NCBI GenBank assembly: GCA_017527905.1
Contig: JAFXPK010000003.1
Coordinates: 124,001 to 188,000, forward strand
DNA from: Paludibacteraceae bacterium
GTDB lineage: Bacteria; Bacteroidota; Bacteroidia; Bacteroidales; Paludibacteraceae
Direction: 5' to 3'
DNA length: 64,000 nt
Positions 25,229 through 33,418 of this stretch are shown here, in pieces (positions within the stretch are counted from its first letter, which is position 1; each line of letters opens with the position of its first letter). Below the pieces are notes generated by a model, which saw only the letters and a program-made list of their open reading frames with translations, was not told the DNA's origin and made no database searches. The translations under genes were made by a program, and so were the position numbers.

Positions 25229-25356
25229 GCATACGAAGGTGACATCCGCAACAGACTTGATTTCTTCCCAAGAAGGCGGAACCAATTCGTCTATGGTTGG
25301 CTGAAGTGGGCGCACAACGAATCGCCGCCCGAAGCCTCTCTCCGGGCGGCATTCTC

Positions 25357-25785
25357 TTACAATATCACGTACTCTTTTGGCTTGAAGTTGTCCTCCATGC
25401 ACCATGCGTGCGCTTTGCCGTGCCGCATGCGGAACACCTGAAGGAAGGCGAAGAACGCCTCGTCGCCTTGCTGTGCCCTCCAAGGCTGGAGGAACTGGCG
25501 TGACGGGTGGTTGACGATCTCTTCCTTCAATGCTCTATCCTCGACGAGCTCGAATTTGCCTTCCACACGTATCTGGTACTTGCCGCAGGAGAAGCACACC
25601 TCGGCGCGCGGGTCGGCCACCAACTGGCGGTATAGATCCTTCGTCACTCCGGTATGGAACACGATGCCTTCCTCGTCGGCTTTGTACATCAATATGCCTC
25701 GTACGTGAGGCTGCCCGTTGTCATTGGTCGCAACGTACATCACTGGATGTTCGTTCATCAGTTTGAATAGCTCTTCTTTTGTCAT
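25357..25785 (-). CDS. Pyridoxamine 5'-phosphate oxidase family protein
   Basis: The 142-residue protein is a small split-barrel flavoprotein: HPVMYVATNDNGQPHVRGILMY is the family's first strands, GIVFHTGVTKDLYRQLVADPRAEVCF the FMN-binding region, and QIRVEGKFELVED follows. Proteins of this size usually bind FMN or a similar cofactor as dimers in the cytoplasm; the substrate cannot be read from the sequence. It is not the biosynthetic PdxH, which is longer. The gene is single and converges on the RNA ligase terminator. A short relic of a close relative lies at 7384-7461. Confidence 0.85.
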   Translation of the reverse strand: MTKEELFKLMNEHPVMYVATNDNGQPHVRGILMYKADEEGIVFHTGVTKDLYRQLVADPRAEVCFSCGKYQIRVEGKFELVEDRALKEEIVNHPSRQFLQPWRAQQGDEAFFAFLQVFRMRHGKAHAWCMEDNFKPKEYVIL

Positions 25786-26010
25786 TGTGTGAGTTTTTTA
25801 TTGTTATCTACATCCCCCAATCTCTTCGTATGTATGTCCTGACTTGGGTACATCTTCATCCGTACAGGTATTGCGGTTTTCACAAAGTTACGCGAATCCG
25901 CCTGCACTTCCAAGAGGGTTCCTCCCTCCTAATGTTAAAAAACGCTTTATTTATGGCTATTCTGCGGTAATTTGGCAGACGCTGATTGCTCCAATTTGCG
26001 GTTAATGTTG

Positions 26011-26053
26011 TACCTTTGCGCCCTGTTTGTGAAACTACTCTGGTCTAACAGGG
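26011..26053 (+). promoter_or_regulatory. serB promoter -7 box and 5' leader hairpin
   Basis: TACCTTTG (26011-26018) fits TAnnTTTG. CCCTGTT (26021-26027) pairs with AACAGGG (26047-26053), placing a hairpin at the very 5' end of the serB mRNA, which may stabilise it. The rest of the gap 25786-26093 is AT-rich sequence without a gene that I can see. Confidence 0.5.
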
Positions 26054-26093
26054 TATGATTGGATAAACCTAAATAATTAAGTAAGAGAGATTA

Positions 26094-27320
26094 ATGGTTA
26101 GTGAGATTATATTGATTAGCATACATGGAGAGGATCGTCCTGGTGTGACTGCTTCCGTGACGGAGATTTTGGGTAGATATGGCACCACCATCCTGGATGT
26201 GGGCCAGGCGGATATCCACCATACCTTGTCGTTGGGTTTCTTGGTGAAGATTGATGACTCGAACGATTCGGGTAACATCATGAAGGAGATTCTCTTCAAA
26301 TGCTCCGAACTGGGCATCCAGGTGCGCTTCTCGCCTGTCTCGTCGGACGAGTACAACGAGTGGGCGGGCAAGCAGGGTCGTCACCGCTACGTCGTCACGA
26401 TGTTGGGCCATGCGATCACGGCGCGCCAGATGGCTTTGGTCTCCAAGGCGGTGGCGGAGCAACACCTCAACATCGACTCCATCAAGCGTCTTTCCGGTCG
26501 TCCTTCGTTGGACGTGCGGGAGCTGGAGAACGTGCGTTCCTGCATCGAGTTCTCCGTGCGCGGGCAGTTGTTGGACAAGGAGGCGCTCTCCCAACGTTTC
26601 ATGGAGATCTCCTCGCAGGAGAATGTGGACATCTCCTTCCAGAAGGATGACCTCTACCGCCGCAACCGTCGCTTGGTTTGCTTCGATATGGATTCCACGC
26701 TGATCAAGACGGAGGTGATCGACGAGCTGGCGGACCGCGCCGGCGTGGGCGACCAGGTGCGCGCCATCACGGAGTCCGCCATGCGTGGTGAGATCGATTT
26801 CAGCGAGAGCTTCCGTCGCCGTGTGGCGCTGCTGAAGGGGTTGGACGAGTCTGTGATGCGTAATATAGCCGAGAACCTGCCGATCATGGACGGCGCCGAC
26901 CGTCTGATGGGTGTGCTGAAGCGTTGCGGCTTCAAGATAGCGATTCTCTCCGGTGGTTTCACCTACTTCGGCCGTTATCTGCAGAAACGTTTCGGTGTCG
27001 ATTATGTCTATGCCAACCAGTTGGAGATTGTGGATGGTAAGCTGACGGGCAACTATGTGGGTGATATCGTGGATGGTAAGCGCAAGGCGGAGTTGCTGAA
27101 CCTTATCGCGCAGGTGGAGAAGATCGAACTGGAACAGGTGATTGCGGTCGGGGACGGTGCGAATGACCTCCCGATGCTGAACTTGGCGGGCTTGGGCATC
27201 GCCTTCCATGCGAAGCCTAAGGTGAAGGCGAACGCACAACAAGCGATCTCCACCATCGGGTTGGATGGTATCCTCTATTTCCTTGGGTTTAGGGATTCCC
27301 ACATCGAGTCGCTCGTGTAG
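26094..27320 (+). CDS. serB: Phosphoserine phosphatase with N-terminal ACT domains
   Basis: The 408-residue enzyme makes the last step of serine synthesis, hydrolysing phosphoserine. Residues 1-80 are an ACT domain (ILISIHGEDRPGVTASVTEIL) and a second ACT-like segment runs to about 180; these often sense amino acids. The HAD catalytic core starts with CFDMDSTLIKTE, where D198 is the nucleophile and D200 the acid/base. GDGANDLPML near residue 350 is motif IV, with Mg-binding aspartates. The start at 26094 follows a 69-base leader. The gene is single and ends in a strong terminator that overlaps the gldG stop region. Confidence 0.95.
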   Translation: MVSEIILISIHGEDRPGVTASVTEILGRYGTTILDVGQADIHHTLSLGFLVKIDDSNDSGNIMKEILFKCSELGIQVRFSPVSSDEYNEWAGKQGRHRYVVTMLGHAITARQMALVSKAVAEQHLNIDSIKRLSGRPSLDVRELENVRSCIEFSVRGQLLDKEALSQRFMEISSQENVDISFQKDDLYRRNRRLVCFDMDSTLIKTEVIDELADRAGVGDQVRAITESAMRGEIDFSESFRRRVALLKGLDESVMRNIAENLPIMDGADRLMGVLKRCGFKIAILSGGFTYFGRYLQKRFGVDYVYANQLEIVDGKLTGNYVGDIVDGKRKAELLNLIAQVEKIELEQVIAVGDGANDLPMLNLAGLGIAFHAKPKVKANAQQAISTIGLDGILYFLGFRDSHIESLV

Positions 27321-27365
27321 GGTGACGGTGTGTGGCGGGGCGGAATGCCCTCATATATGGTTCAG

Positions 27366-27402
27366 GTGGGTTCGTCCAATGATTGGATGAACTCACTTTT
27401 TT
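27366..27402 (+). terminator. serB terminator overlapping the end of gldG
   Basis: GTGGGTTCGTCCAA (27366-27379) pairs with TTGGATGAACTCAC (27383-27396) with two mismatched or wobble pairs and a 3-base loop, followed by six Ts. The T run lies within the last lysine codons of gldG on the other strand. Confidence 0.85.
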
Positions 27403-29093
27403 AGTTCCTTGGTGTATCTTTTCTTCCTGATAAAGTTGAAACATACCCCGAAAAGTCCGAGGAGGACGAGCGGCAGCGCTATGTTGGCGATCTGCCAGAA
27501 GGTGCGTTGCCCGATGATGGCGGGTTTGTTCAGCAGGCGCAGTTTGATCTCCCGTGAGCGGAGGGCCATCCATCCGTCGTCGTCCGTGAGGTAGTTCACA
27601 GCATTGAGGAGCAGCTCCTTGTTGCTGAATTGTTGGTTCATGTAGCGGTCGTAGCCGAGCGGTAGGATGTTCATGTTCTCACCCTTTCCCTGCACATCGT
27701 TTCGGATGACGTCGCCATCCGCGATGACAACCATCTTGGTCGGTTTGCTCTCCGTCAGCATCGGGTCTGATGTCGTCACGCCCTGAGGGACCATCCTGTT
27801 CTTGAAGACGGAAGGGAACACGCCCTCCAGCACGGCTCCGAGGATGATATTATGCTTGTTGAAGTAGTACCCGTTCTTTTCCACGTTGATGACATCCATG
27901 CTGACGACGGAAGGGATGTTCTGCACGTGCGTACCGGTCGAGGTGACGAGCAGCGGAGTCTTTTTCACGTCCATTTCCTCGTTCACGAAATCGATCGAGC
28001 TGACGAACTCCGTCTTCACGGGCGCCAGGTTCTTGGATATTGGGTGGATAGGGGTCGCCAACGCCAACGGCGAGTAGTACCAAGGCATCGGTTCGTACTT
28101 AGGTTGGTCGCCCATGCGCGCCGTGTTCACAGGGATCAGCAGGCATTGCACGTCCTGCACGAGGTCCGCGTTGATGCGCACGCCGTAGTTGAAGAGTTGG
28201 TCGCTGAGGTTCAGCTTGTTCTCTATGCCGATGGTTTGCGAGGCGGTGGAGAGGCTATCCAGCGAGATGCGGGCTCCGTCCACTAGCCAGAGCACCTTGC
28301 CCCCCTTCATGATGTATTGGTCGATCACGTATTTATCCTTCTCGGGGAAGTCCTCCGTAGGTCCGGCGATGATGAGCGCCTTGTAGTCGTTCAGGATGGA
28401 GGGGTCGTCGGTGATGGCGCCTCTATCCACCTGGTAGTAGTGGCTCAAGGCCTGGGTCATGTCGTAGACCAGCGGCTGCACCCATTCGCCGTGGCCCTCC
28501 AGGAAGGCCACCTTAGGCACCTGTTTCGTGGTCATGAGGCGCAGGGCGTCGGTGATCTCGTATTCCAACGTCTCGATGGAGGTGTTGAGGTTCTCTTCGC
28601 CCGACTTGTCCGGCACGTTCTTCAGGAGGTTGACGGGGCGGCTTTTCCCCTTGTAGATGATCTCGATCCACGGGAAGACCACCTTTTGCATGGCCTGACC
28701 CTCCTGGTCCCTGTCGTGGACCAATATGCCCCGCATTCCACGTTTCTCCAGCTCTTCGTATTTCTTGTCGCGCTCCTCGTTGGTGGCGCCTGCGGAAGGG
28801 TTCTCGAAGGAGTAGCGGACCCTCTTCCCCGCATATGCGTCAAACTCGTCGAGCATCTCCTTGGTGGCCTTGCGGAGGCGGAGGAAGCCCGCGTTGAGGT
28901 CTCCGTCCAGATAGACCTTCACCTCCAGTTCCTCGTCCAGTGAGCCGAGGAGGTTCTTGGTGTTGTCGGAGAGGGAATAACGCTTCTCCGAGGTCAGGTC
29001 GATGCGGAAGAAGTGCCGCTCCGAGATGAAGTAGACAGCGATGACCGCTATGATGAAGAGAATGATATGGATGCTCTTTTTTATCATTTCCAT
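27393..29093 (-). CDS. gldG: GldG, gliding motility/T9SS-associated ABC-type membrane protein
   Basis: The 566-residue protein matches GldG: one N-terminal membrane helix (IHIILFIIAVIAVYFISE), the family phrase FFRIDLTSEKRYSLSDNTK right after it, a large periplasmic ABC_transp_aux-type domain (VPKVAFLEGHGE, then ALIIAGPTEDFPEKDKYVIDQYIMKGGKVLWLVD) and a C-terminal membrane helix near residue 540. In Flavobacterium GldG works with GldF and the ATPase GldA and affects gliding. Here it follows gldE and gldD and overlaps gldD by 10 bases. No gldF lies beside it, which is unusual. The gene ends the operon. Confidence 0.85.
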   Translation of the reverse strand: MEMIKKSIHIILFIIAVIAVYFISERHFFRIDLTSEKRYSLSDNTKNLLGSLDEELEVKVYLDGDLNAGFLRLRKATKEMLDEFDAYAGKRVRYSFENPSAGATNEERDKKYEELEKRGMRGILVHDRDQEGQAMQKVVFPWIEIIYKGKSRPVNLLKNVPDKSGEENLNTSIETLEYEITDALRLMTTKQVPKVAFLEGHGEWVQPLVYDMTQALSHYYQVDRGAITDDPSILNDYKALIIAGPTEDFPEKDKYVIDQYIMKGGKVLWLVDGARISLDSLSTASQTIGIENKLNLSDQLFNYGVRINADLVQDVQCLLIPVNTARMGDQPKYEPMPWYYSPLALATPIHPISKNLAPVKTEFVSSIDFVNEEMDVKKTPLLVTSTGTHVQNIPSVVSMDVINVEKNGYYFNKHNIILGAVLEGVFPSVFKNRMVPQGVTTSDPMLTESKPTKMVVIADGDVIRNDVQGKGENMNILPLGYDRYMNQQFSNKELLLNAVNYLTDDDGWMALRSREIKLRLLNKPAIIGQRTFWQIANIALPLVLLGLFGVCFNFIRKKRYTKELKK

Positions 29094-29665
29094 TCTAACG
29101 TGTTGATTAGGTTGATGATATCCTCCTTGATGTAGTCCACCACAGGGGCGATGGAGTCTTTGTTCGGGCTGGCGTTGAAGTAGAGCGCCCCGCGCAGGAA
29201 GTGGCGGGTGCTGTCCGACATGGCGAACTGGATGTTCGACGCGGTGTTGCCCTTCAGCTCATAGAGCATGCCGTAGACCTTGTGCTCGTCGCTGGAGAAG
29301 AAGGAGGTGTTGATGCCCTCCGCCTTGGAGACGTGGGGCTGGTACACCAGTTTGTAGGCCTCCTCCGAGAGTTGGGCGAAGTTGCCGTCCACCTTGCGGT
29401 AGGTGCCGTAGATGCGTGCGTTGTATTGCGGGTATATGATATCCACCCACACCGAGTCCGCCTCGACACCGCTTGTCTTGACGACGGAGACGTTGTCGGC
29501 GTATTCGAAGGAGCAGGGGAAACCCTCCGTATGGAATCTCTTGTAAGACTTCTCTTGCAGGTCTATGCGGAAGTATCCACGTGGCTTAGGCATGTATTCC
29601 GTGCAGGCGCTCAGCAGCACCATGGCGAAGAGGAACAATATGCCTTTATTCATTCTTTTCTTCAT
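29084..29665 (-). CDS. gldD: GldD lipoprotein
   Basis: The 193-residue protein has a lipoprotein signal with lipobox LLSAC (C21) followed by the GldD hallmark EYMPKPRGYFRIDLQEKSYK. The rest, including PCSFEYAD, DIIYPQYNARIYGTY and the C-terminal DIINLINTLEWK, follows the family throughout, and its length is typical. GldD is an outer-membrane-associated lipoprotein needed for gliding and T9SS function in Flavobacterium. The gene overlaps gldE by 20 bases and gldG by 10, so the three are translated as one operon. Confidence 0.92.
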   Translation of the reverse strand: MKKRMNKGILFLFAMVLLSACTEYMPKPRGYFRIDLQEKSYKRFHTEGFPCSFEYADNVSVVKTSGVEADSVWVDIIYPQYNARIYGTYRKVDGNFAQLSEEAYKLVYQPHVSKAEGINTSFFSSDEHKVYGMLYELKGNTASNIQFAMSDSTRHFLRGALYFNASPNKDSIAPVVDYIKEDIINLINTLEWK

Positions 29666-30980
29666 TGATGATGAACTTTATTTCCTTGATTCTGCGTTTA
29701 TCCGCCGATTTGATCTCGAAGCGGTATCTGCTGCCCAGCTCGATCGTTTCGCCTGGGGTAGGGATGTAACCCTTCATTTCGAGGATGAGACCCGCCAGCG
29801 TGTCCGCGTCGCCCTCCGTCTCGCCGAAGTCCTCCTTGTTCACACCGTTGATGTGGTAGAAGTCCGAGAGCAGGAGTTTTCCGTCTAGGATATAGGTGTT
29901 GGCGTCGATCGGGATGATCTGTTTCTCCTCCTCGTCGTGCTCGTCGCAGATGTCGCCCACGATGACCTCGATGATGTCCTCCATGGTGACGATGCCCGAC
30001 GTTCCGCCGAACTCGTCCACCACGACCGCCATGTGGATATGCTTCTGTTGGAATTCCTTCAGGAGGTCGTCAATCTTCTTGTTCTCCGGCACGAAGTAGG
30101 CTTCACGGATGTGGTTCTGCCACTTGAAGTCCTTTTTCTGGTCGGTGTATTGCAGGAAGTCCTTGATGTAGAGGATACCCTTCACGTAGTCGATGGAGTC
30201 CTCGTAGACGGGGAGGCGGGAGTATTCCGACTCGCGTATGATCTCGAGCACGGTGTCGAAGTCGCTGTTGAAGTCCACGTCCACGATGTCCACGCGCGGT
30301 TGCATGATCTCGTCGACGCTGATTTTACCGAAGTTCATCACGCCCCGCAGGATCTCTTTCTCGTCGGCCGTCTCCGCGTCGGAGAGGTTCAGCGAGTCTG
30401 AGATGTCCTCTATGGCCGCGCTATGTTGGGTGCGCGACTCCAGCCTGCGCTCCACGACACCCGTTTTGAGCATCAGCAGTTTGGTGAACGGGGAGAATAG
30501 CAGGCCGAACAGGCTGACGATGTTAGCGCTCCGGCACAGGTGTTTCTGGCTTTGTTTGTTGGCCATTTTCTTCGGGACATATTCCGCGCAGATGGTCAGT
30601 AGGATGCCTATTGTGGCGATGACGATGAGCCATTTCCCCCACAGCGCCACGCAGGTACCCGAAAGGAGGTGCCACAGCAGGAGGGTGGTGGTGGAGATGC
30701 CCGTCACGATGAAGATATAGCGGGTAGAGATCACGCCGCCTAAGGTTCTGAGCGGGTCTTCGGAGAGGTTCTTCAGCCGTTCGAACTTCTTGTCGTTGGA
30801 AATCTTGATTTCAGCTATTTCATTGCTGTTCAAGGAGAAGAACTCCGATTCGAAGAATGAAACGAAGGCTAGCAACACAAAAGAGATAATCGCGACAATG
30901 ACCGCCGCCGTAAGAGTGGCCATCCACCAAGCATCCGGTGTGCCGGCCCATTCCATAAAAGATAAAAGTGGTATATCCAA
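29646..30980 (-). CDS. gldE: GldE, CNNM/CorC-type membrane protein
   Basis: The 444-residue protein belongs to the HlyC/CorC family: N-terminal membrane segments of the CNNM type (residues 18-45, 80-130), two CBS repeats (IMQPRVDIVDVDFNSDFDTVLEIIRESEYSRLPVY and the following VDEFGGTSGIVTMEDIIEVIVGDI), and a C-terminal transporter-associated domain. Its place directly before gldD identifies it as GldE, which acts with GldD in gliding and T9SS assembly. The -7 box at 31030-31037 gives a leader of about 43 bases. Confidence 0.9.
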   Translation of the reverse strand: MDIPLLSFMEWAGTPDAWWMATLTAAVIVAIISFVLLAFVSFFESEFFSLNSNEIAEIKISNDKKFERLKNLSEDPLRTLGGVISTRYIFIVTGISTTTLLLWHLLSGTCVALWGKWLIVIATIGILLTICAEYVPKKMANKQSQKHLCRSANIVSLFGLLFSPFTKLLMLKTGVVERRLESRTQHSAAIEDISDSLNLSDAETADEKEILRGVMNFGKISVDEIMQPRVDIVDVDFNSDFDTVLEIIRESEYSRLPVYEDSIDYVKGILYIKDFLQYTDQKKDFKWQNHIREAYFVPENKKIDDLLKEFQQKHIHMAVVVDEFGGTSGIVTMEDIIEVIVGDICDEHDEEEKQIIPIDANTYILDGKLLLSDFYHINGVNKEDFGETEGDADTLAGLILEMKGYIPTPGETIELGSRYRFEIKSADKRRIKEIKFIINEEKNE

Positions 30981-31029
30981 TTACTGAAAATTTCGTTAAA
31001 CATAATACGTCGGAATTTTTCCGATAGTG

Positions 31030-31037
31030 CAAATATA
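31030..31037 (-). promoter_or_regulatory. Candidate -7 box for the gldE-gldD-gldG operon
   Basis: CAAATATA on the plus strand reads TATATTTG on the minus strand, 50 bases before the gldE ATG at 30980. Confidence 0.55.
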
Positions 31038-31094
31038 TAATTTTCCCTTCATTTGAGGAAATATATGCGCATGTTTGATTTGACCCTGTTTGCC

Positions 31095-31217
31095 AAAAGT
31101 CCGCCTGAAAAGTGTAACGATTTACAAAAACTCCGACTAAAAAGTGTATCGAACAGACAAAAAGTCCGACTAAAAAGTGTAATGATGGTGCAGAAAGTGC
31201 GACTAAAAAGTGTAATG
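31095..31217 (+). repeat. Four spaced repeats with a GTCCGACTAAAAAGTGTA core
   Basis: The core begins at about 31099, 31131, 31164 and 31197; distances between matching bases are 32, 33 and 33, close to three helical turns. The first copy is the most diverged. No gene follows on the plus strand except a possible 18-codon remnant at about 31230. The rest of 30981-31314 holds the gldE promoter and nothing else that I see. Confidence 0.8.
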
Positions 31218-31314
31218 GTGCGTATTCACTATGAACTTCGGAGAAGATGTTGATGGTAACGACACTACGGAAAAGAGTGTTTCCTGATGTTCTTTCAAGA
31301 GAATAAAATGACTA

Positions 31315-31650
31315 TTATCCAATCACTTCTTGTAACCTTTTGAGAGAATGATAAATATGTTCCTTAGGGCTTCCTAACTCTTGAAATTTTCTATATTCAT
31401 CTTCTATGAGATATTGAACCAAAATATTAATGTCTTGTTTCGTTTCTTTTGTCAAGAGTTGCATCGAGACAGCCTTTTCAATATCAAATCCACAATCTTT
31501 TATCCATGGATTATCTTTTACCAAATTGTCACATGCATTTTTCTCATTATCACCAAATGCACGTCCCAAAACCTGGCAATTTTCCACTTCCTTTTCTTCG
31601 TGTGGAGGAATTGTAAACCCCTCGTTTGTATAAAAAATATACTCGTTCAT
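31315..31650 (-). CDS. Hypothetical protein downstream of the cytosine methyltransferase
   Basis: The 111-residue product has no signal peptide. It starts MNEYIFYTNEGFTIPPHEEKEVENCQVLG and includes ACDNLVKDNPWI and a helical, acidic second half. I do not know its function, but small proteins of this kind turn up in Bacteroidota defence loci. The gene lies 34 bases after the methyltransferase on the same strand and is probably the third gene of the restriction-modification operon. An accessory or controlling role is possible; there is no visible DNA-binding motif. Confidence 0.7.
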   Translation of the reverse strand: MNEYIFYTNEGFTIPPHEEKEVENCQVLGRAFGDNEKNACDNLVKDNPWIKDCGFDIEKAVSMQLLTKETKQDINILVQYLIEDEYRKFQELGSPKEHIYHSLKRLQEVIG

Positions 31651-31684
31651 TTTAATATTTTTAAATTATAACTTCAATAGATTT

Positions 31685-33418
31685 TTATTTGTCCTCAACA
31701 GCTAGTAACGTGGTATCTTTATATGTGTGGAAAATATTAGGCTGAATAGGCTTGTAGTCAGGATATTGATATATCAACTCCAAATCAAACACTAGACGTG
31801 GCTCGTCATCTTTGCTTGTAGGGTGTATTTCTGCCTTTGTGCCTATACGTGCAACTTTAATGAGATATAAATCTTTGACCCCTTTCCCCTTAATATATGG
31901 CATAAAATAAAACAACTTATTCAACGCAATTGTCGAAGGGAAATGTTTTGTCTTCCCCGTATAGTAAATTTTTGTGGGTATGCCATCTAAGAAATATTCC
32001 TCATTATCTGCTTTAACAAGCCCAATTAGAACATGCTTCATTTTGTCTAATCCAATCGTTTTTTTCGGAGCAGTATAAATGACTTTTTCTTCTTCATTTT
32101 CAAACAATGATAATTCCAATGTCGGTTGTTTTGCTCGTTGCATCTCTATGGGATGTGTTGATATTGGTTCTTCCTCATAGATAAAACGATAAAGGGATTT
32201 ACCCACTTCACGAACAATACCACAAACAAGAGCATTACCCATTAGGAAAGCTCGCCTTCCATCAGAAACTTCAGAGTGAAGGGTCTGATTGTCTGGGAAC
32301 ATATTTAAACGTTCCAACTCAATTGGTATAAGACGACGATAACGGCCTGATTCCGTTCGTATTACATGTTTAAATCGAGAGGGTGCAGAACCTCCTTCCC
32401 CAGTAATCATTGTCCGTGATGGACGGTCTAGATAGTCGGGGAATGCCATTCCTCCTTCTGAAAAATCATATTCAAAACCTTCTTTGCTGATTCTATGTAT
32501 CTTCTTTGCACCTTTCTCGTATTGCCATTTGGGCAACTCATCATCTGATATGAAAAATTCTTCTGGAACGAATTCCTCGTCAACAATTATATCTCCCAAT
32601 AATTGTCGTGGACCATCATATTTTGGCTCTGCATCAACAGTATAAACGTGACGATTAACCATTATACCTGCATTGCCAAAAGGAGTCTCTTTTTTGTCTT
32701 TATTAAAATTGTCAGAAACTTCTTTTATACTTCCTTCAATATCAAATTCATATTCTGAATTAGACTTTTGAACAAAAGGGAAGGCTGTTGATAATACACC
32801 TTCAAACAATACCCAATCACGTATGTTTTTTACTTTTTCAGCAACAACACTTCCTTTCTTATATGCCAATATGTAAGTGCGACGACGACGTTGAGGCATG
32901 CCATAATCTGCAGCATTGACAATACGCCACTCAACAGTATAACCAAGATCTGCAAGAGAAGCAAGGATAATAGCAAAATCTCGTCCACGCTGTGTGGCAG
33001 GAGAATTAATAATGCGATCTACATTCTCTAAAAATAGATAATTCGGTCGACATTCTCCCTTTTCATTTAAAATGCGATATATTTGCCACCATAAAACACC
33101 CTTCTTCCCTTCTATCCCACCTGAACGGCTTAATGATGCTGCAACAGAGTAGTCTTGACATGGGAATCCCCCGACTAATAAATCATGGTCAGGGATGTCT
33201 TCCGTCTTAACAAGATTGATGTCTCGATTACAATGACCTTCTTTGCCGAAACGCGCTTTGTATATTATTGATGCGTCTTGACGTTGTGTGGAAGGTTCCC
33301 ATTGGTTATTCCAAATCGTTTTAAAAGCATCTGAAGCCCCTTCCAATCCTATACGGAAACCACCAACTCCCGCAAATAGTTCAATAACCTTTGTTTCTCT
33401 TTTCTTAGACATATTCAA
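31685..33418 (-). CDS. DNA cytosine-5 methyltransferase of a type II R-M system
   Basis: The 577-residue enzyme has the C5-methyltransferase motifs in order: motif I FAGVGGFRIG (15-24), motif IV GFPCQDYSV with catalytic C87, motif VI ENVDRI and motif VIII QRRRRTY. The target recognition region lies between about 230 and 350, and motifs IX and X follow near 360-420. About 150 further residues after motif X are not part of the usual fold and have no function I can name. With a Sau3AI-like endonuclease encoded upstream and overlapping by 4 bases, the target is likely GATC, as for Sau3AI. The enzyme would protect host DNA. Confidence 0.88.
   Translation of the reverse strand: MNMSKKRETKVIELFAGVGGFRIGLEGASDAFKTIWNNQWEPSTQRQDASIIYKARFGKEGHCNRDINLVKTEDIPDHDLLVGGFPCQDYSVAASLSRSGGIEGKKGVLWWQIYRILNEKGECRPNYLFLENVDRIINSPATQRGRDFAIILASLADLGYTVEWRIVNAADYGMPQRRRRTYILAYKKGSVVAEKVKNIRDWVLFEGVLSTAFPFVQKSNSEYEFDIEGSIKEVSDNFNKDKKETPFGNAGIMVNRHVYTVDAEPKYDGPRQLLGDIIVDEEFVPEEFFISDDELPKWQYEKGAKKIHRISKEGFEYDFSEGGMAFPDYLDRPSRTMITGEGGSAPSRFKHVIRTESGRYRRLIPIELERLNMFPDNQTLHSEVSDGRRAFLMGNALVCGIVREVGKSLYRFIYEEEPISTHPIEMQRAKQPTLELSLFENEEEKVIYTAPKKTIGLDKMKHVLIGLVKADNEEYFLDGIPTKIYYTGKTKHFPSTIALNKLFYFMPYIKGKGVKDLYLIKVARIGTKAEIHPTSKDDEPRLVFDLELIYQYPDYKPIQPNIFHTYKDTTLLAVEDK

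Noticed and set aside
26091..27302. 403-codon minus-strand ORF opposite serB
   Set aside because: It is a shadow of serB caused by codon bias; the product is His/Arg/Gln-rich with no domain.
31053..31253. 66-codon ORF with repeated QKVRLKSVM
   Set aside because: The peptide repeat is only the 33-bp DNA repeat read in frame; there is no ribosome site or promoter.
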